In this document: positions 6,725 to 8,700 of the stretch, piece after piece
Layout: the number at the start of each line of letters is the position of its first letter
Numbering within the stretch: position 1 is the first letter of the stretch
From: Fimbriimonadaceae bacterium
Lineage (GTDB): Bacteria > Armatimonadota > Fimbriimonadia > Fimbriimonadales > Fimbriimonadaceae
Direction: 5' to 3'
DNA length: 8,700 nt
NCBI GenBank assembly: GCA_019454665.1
Contig: JACFNW010000070.1
Location: 1-8,700 of the forward strand
Program-made: the position numbers and the translations under genes
The notes under the pieces: generated by a model
Databases searched by the model: none
The model's input: the letters and a program-made list of their open reading frames with translations, nothing else
What the model was told of the DNA's origin: nothing

Positions 6725-7999
6725 GTGAAGCCCCTTCGCAGGACCTTCTCGGTGTTCGCGTGTCTCATTGCGCTCGGTGCTGCGGCCTTTGCCCAGCAAA
6801 CGCCCCCCGAAACGAGCACGCCCCCGGCAACCCCGCCGCTCACCACCTTGACCGCCGATCAGCGCAAGGAGGTTTTGGACAGCATCTCCACGTTCGTTTC
6901 GACCAGAGCGTTCGTGCCGGGCGTGGATTTCGCGCGGTGGACCGAGTTCGTCGAGAAGCGACGGGAGAGCATTGAAGCTTCGGACACCGTATCGGGTTTC
7001 ACCCGGGAGGTCAACCGGGCCCTGCGCGAGTTTGGGTTCAGCCACATCAATTTGCGCACTCCGACGGCATCGGCGAACCGACGCTCGGGCTCGGCGGTCG
7101 TGCTTGGCCTTTCGACGCGCCCGGTCGAAGACGGTTTGGAAGTCACTGCCGTGGTCGCGAACAGCCCGGCTGCCGACGCCAGGTTCAAGGTGGGCGACGT
7201 CGTGCTCGAGGTCAATGGCGCCAAGCCGACGTCGGCGGAGTCGCTGCGCCCCGAAGAGGGCCAGACCTTGGCGGTCAAGGTCAAGCACCCGACGGGCGAG
7301 CAAGTCGAGGTCTCGATGCAGGCCCGCCGCATGGCGACCGCCCGCGAGGACACGCTCACCTGGCCCGAGAAGAACGTTGCGCTTCTCAAGATCCACAGCT
7401 TCAGCAACGGTTACGACCAGCGCAAGATCGAGAACCACCTCGATGTCGCGGCCAAAGCGGAGCTGCTGATCCTGGATCTGCGCTCCAACGGAGGCGGCGC
7501 GACCACGAACATGAACCACTTGCTGAGCCTGCTGCTCCCCGACGCGACCCCGTTCGGCGTGTTCGTCAACCGGCGCATGGCGGACCAGTTCAAGGAAGCC
7601 ACGCAGAAGGAACCCACCGACCCCGTGGAGATCGCCAAGTGGACCGAGCGCAAGACCCAGACCCGCAAGCGGTCGCTGGAGCCGTTCAAGGGCAAGGTGG
7701 TCGTGTTGGTGAACCGGGGTTCGGCGAGCGCTTCCGAGATCGTGGCGTGCGCCCTGCGCGAGCACAAAGCTGCCCCGCTGATCGGCCAGCGCACGGCCGG
7801 CGCGGTGTTGGCTTCGGTCTATGGGCGGCTGCCCCACGGCTTCGAGCTTCAGTACCCTGTGAGCGACTACGTGAGCATGCCCGCCGGAATCCGCATCGAA
7901 GGCAACCCGCTCCAGCCCGACATCGAAGCCCTTCCCAATCGAGCCTTGGACGAGGGGATTGCCAAGGCGATCGAGTGGTTCAAGAAGCCGATCGGCTAG
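6725..7999 (+). CDS. Exported S41-family serine protease with PDZ domain (Tricorn-like active site)
   Basis: 424-residue protease of the C-terminal processing peptidase (S41) family, acting outside the cytoplasm. Signal peptide at residues 1-23 (KPLRR n-region, hydrophobic core, AFA/QQ cleavage), then a Pro/Thr-rich linker to about residue 40. Helical N-terminal part to about residue 105 with GFSHINL (Ser106-His107), PDZ-like domain at about residues 121-200, and S41 catalytic core at about residues 210-415. The core has LLILDLRSNGGG (residues 247-258) and GSASASEI, where Ser335 is the expected nucleophile. The Lys that CtpA/Prc proteases carry 25 residues later is Ala360 here (RTAGA). A Ser-His pair plus IEG (Glu392) instead suggests the Ser/His/Glu arrangement of Tricorn-type members. 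The start is a GTG 33 bp after the hydrolase stop with no clear Shine-Dalgarno sequence, so it may be co-transcribed with that gene. The substrate is unknown. Confidence 0.9.
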   Translation: MKPLRRTFSVFACLIALGAAAFAQQTPPETSTPPATPPLTTLTADQRKEVLDSISTFVSTRAFVPGVDFARWTEFVEKRRESIEASDTVSGFTREVNRALREFGFSHINLRTPTASANRRSGSAVVLGLSTRPVEDGLEVTAVVANSPAADARFKVGDVVLEVNGAKPTSAESLRPEEGQTLAVKVKHPTGEQVEVSMQARRMATAREDTLTWPEKNVALLKIHSFSNGYDQRKIENHLDVAAKAELLILDLRSNGGGATTNMNHLLSLLLPDATPFGVFVNRRMADQFKEATQKEPTDPVEIAKWTERKTQTRKRSLEPFKGKVVVLVNRGSASASEIVACALREHKAAPLIGQRTAGAVLASVYGRLPHGFELQYPVSDYVSMPAGIRIEGNPLQPDIEALPNRALDEGIAKAIEWFKKPIG

Positions 8000-8015
8000 A
8001 AGCGATCCCTCCTCG

Positions 8016-8087
8016 TCAGTAAAGGATCGTGAATCTGCCTCCGCTGGGGTCCACCATCAGGGCGCGGTTGCCGTTCTGGTCAGAATC
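8016..8087 (-). pseudogene. Probable frameshifted C-terminal tail of the GT2-like gene
   Basis: In the -1 frame relative to the GT2-like ORF, minus-strand codons from 8087 read DSDQNGNRALMVDPSGG, followed by RFTILY and a TGA at 8018-8016. Third positions are mostly G or C, as in the confident genes nearby, so it looks coding although it has no start of its own. It begins exactly where the GT2 frame loses sense (after TPWIL), and DSD would fit a DxD metal-binding motif at that point. It could instead be the end of an unrelated gene joined here by a deletion. It ends 16 bp from the stop of the convergent protease gene. Confidence 0.4.
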
Positions 8088-8311
8088 CACGGCGTCTCGC
8101 AAACCTCGCCGGCAAGGTTGCGAGCACGGTCGAATTCTGCTACACGCACGACAGGAACGACTCGAGCACCCCACCGCGCGGCAACATCTGCGGTCCCGTC
8201 ATCGCTTTCCATATCCAAGACGACGACAGGGAACTTCCCGCAAGAACCGATGCACGCCTCCAAGTTCGTCGCCTCGTTCCTTGCCAACACAACGACAGTC
8301 AACTGAACCAC
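8057..8311 (-). CDS. GT2-fold glycosyltransferase N-terminus, truncated
   Basis: 84-codon frame with the nucleotide-sugar-binding half of a family 2 glycosyltransferase: LTVVVLARNEATNLEACI (first strand plus the NExxNL motif), VVVLDMESDDGT (residues 29-40), WGARVV, and FDRARNLAGEVCETPWIL (residues 60-77), which in GT2 enzymes leads straight into the DxD motif. Here the frame instead runs through TRTATAP to a stop. GT2 domains are normally over 200 residues, so this is a broken or very short version. It starts at GTG 8311, 12 nt after the stop of the preceding 51-codon ORF on the same strand, with no clear Shine-Dalgarno sequence. The family of the visible part is fairly sure; activity is unlikely as it stands. 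Confidence 0.65.
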   Translation of the reverse strand: MVQLTVVVLARNEATNLEACIGSCGKFPVVVLDMESDDGTADVAARWGARVVPVVRVAEFDRARNLAGEVCETPWILTRTATAP

Positions 8312-8323
8312 TTTGTGAGGAGT

Positions 8324-8479
8324 TTACCTGCTGTGACCCCCTGCAAGCTTTCGGCCAAAGCGCCGCACTTCAGACTCGTCCACTTCGAAATCGGAACGAC
8401 CGCAGAGTGCCGAGCAGCCCATTTTGAGTCCAGCGAGGAAAACACGCGTGCTGATCAGGCGGGCTTGTGGCATCCGCAT
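8324..8479 (-). CDS. Small hypothetical protein (51 aa)
   Basis: ATG start at 8479, preceded by GAAGG (8495-8491) at an 11-nt spacing, TAA stop at 8326-8324. The product begins MRMPQARLISTRVFLAGLKM, has two Cys in CSALC, an acidic stretch (FEVDESE) and a basic C-terminus (RRFGRKLAGGHSR). It sits between two other minus-strand coding segments, 19 bp after the upstream stop and 12 bp before the GT2-like start, which suggests a compact operon. I do not recognise it. A longer plus-strand frame covers the same bases, but its residue composition (runs of Arg, Pro, His) looks like a shadow. Confidence 0.45.
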   Translation of the reverse strand: MRMPQARLISTRVFLAGLKMGCSALCGRSDFEVDESEVRRFGRKLAGGHSR

Positions 8480-8498
8480 GAATGCCTGCGCCTTCAGT

Positions 8499-8700
8499 CT
8501 AGCGAGAGACCCGGCCCACGCGAATCACCGACTCGAGTGCCCTCGATTCTCGCACCAAGAGTTCCCACCCGTCGACGTGCACCACAGCCTCCGCTCCCAC
8601 GTCATTGTCGTCATTTCGCACCTCGACTACCTTCGCGTCATTCTTGTCGAAACCGAGCTTGGTAGCCAAAGACGTGGGAGAAAAGTGGTAGGGAGCCCCT
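8499..8700 (-). CDS. C-terminal 66 residues of an unrecognised protein (5' end outside window)
   Basis: Open minus-strand frame entering from the right edge and ending at TAG 8501-8499. It begins GAPYHFSPTSLATKLGFDKN, then has an Asp/Asn-rich turn (RNDDNDVG) and a strand-like stretch AVVHVDGWELLVRES, and ends VIRVGRVSR. The composition is protein-like and mixed, unlike the Arg/Pro-rich alternative frames. It is probably the first gene of the small minus-strand cluster visible here. I assign no function. The upstream part is needed for any family call. Confidence 0.55.
   Translation of the reverse strand, partial: GAPYHFSPTSLATKLGFDKNDAKVVEVRNDDNDVGAEAVVHVDGWELLVRESRALESVIRVGRVSR

Noticed and set aside
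6716..7837. A 373-codon minus-strand frame over the protease
   Set aside because: Antisense shadow of the S41 gene, whose motifs and signal peptide are unambiguous.
8003..8029. CGATCC...GGATCG inverted repeat between the convergent genes as a terminator
   Set aside because: Only a 6-bp stem with a 15-nt loop and no T-run on either side; too weak to call.
8315..8665. A 116-codon plus-strand frame at the right end
   Set aside because: Runs of Arg, Pro and His with no start signals; the minus strand has two better-formed segments with operon-like spacing.
1..8700. CRISPR array, tRNA, IS ends or a defence system
   Set aside because: No regularly spaced short DNA repeats, cloverleaf sequence, transposase motif or recognised defence protein is visible.

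Overview
The window is high-GC bacterial DNA with tightly packed genes and strong G/C preference at third codon positions. It contains a secreted SBBP-type propeller protein with bacterial Ig-like repeats, a clan GH-A glycoside hydrolase, an exported S41 protease, and fragments of a glycosyltransferase region. This mix would fit Armatimonadota (Fimbriimonadia-like) or a similar environmental phylum such as Planctomycetota or Acidobacteriota. The assignment is inferred from gene content only; there is no rRNA or other marker gene here.

Left half (1 to about 4232, minus strand): one very large open frame of at least 1410 codons. It starts with a signal peptide near 4232 and runs off the left edge without a stop. 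Its order is signal peptide, DUF7948-like domain, SBBP propeller units interrupted by three tandem 'GTFTLTFNG'-type repeats, more propeller units, then at least four Ig-like repeats of about 100 residues. The many open frames on the opposite strand here are compositional shadows.

Middle (4440-7999, plus strand): two genes transcribed away from the propeller gene. The first is an exported GH39/GH5-like glycoside hydrolase. After residue 372 its frame is broken by a perfect 5-bp tandem duplication (AAGCC twice, 5553-5562). The second module continues in another frame to 6691. After a 33-bp gap comes an exported PDZ-containing S41 protease. It has a Tricorn-like Ser-His pair and lacks the Lys of the CtpA-type dyad.

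Right end (8016-8700, minus strand, converging on the protease gene): three small close-packed coding segments. They are the C-terminus of an unrecognised protein, a 51-codon unknown ORF, and a GT2-fold glycosyltransferase N-terminus. The GT2 frame stops after 84 codons, but a coherent continuation sits in the -1 frame down to 8016, so this looks like a second frameshift.

I see no CRISPR array, tRNA, rRNA, IS element or defence system. The genes read as an envelope or extracellular set (surface propeller protein, polysaccharide hydrolase, exported protease), but nothing shows that they form one pathway. The features most worth checking are the two short-repeat-associated frameshifts and the repeat insertion inside the propeller.
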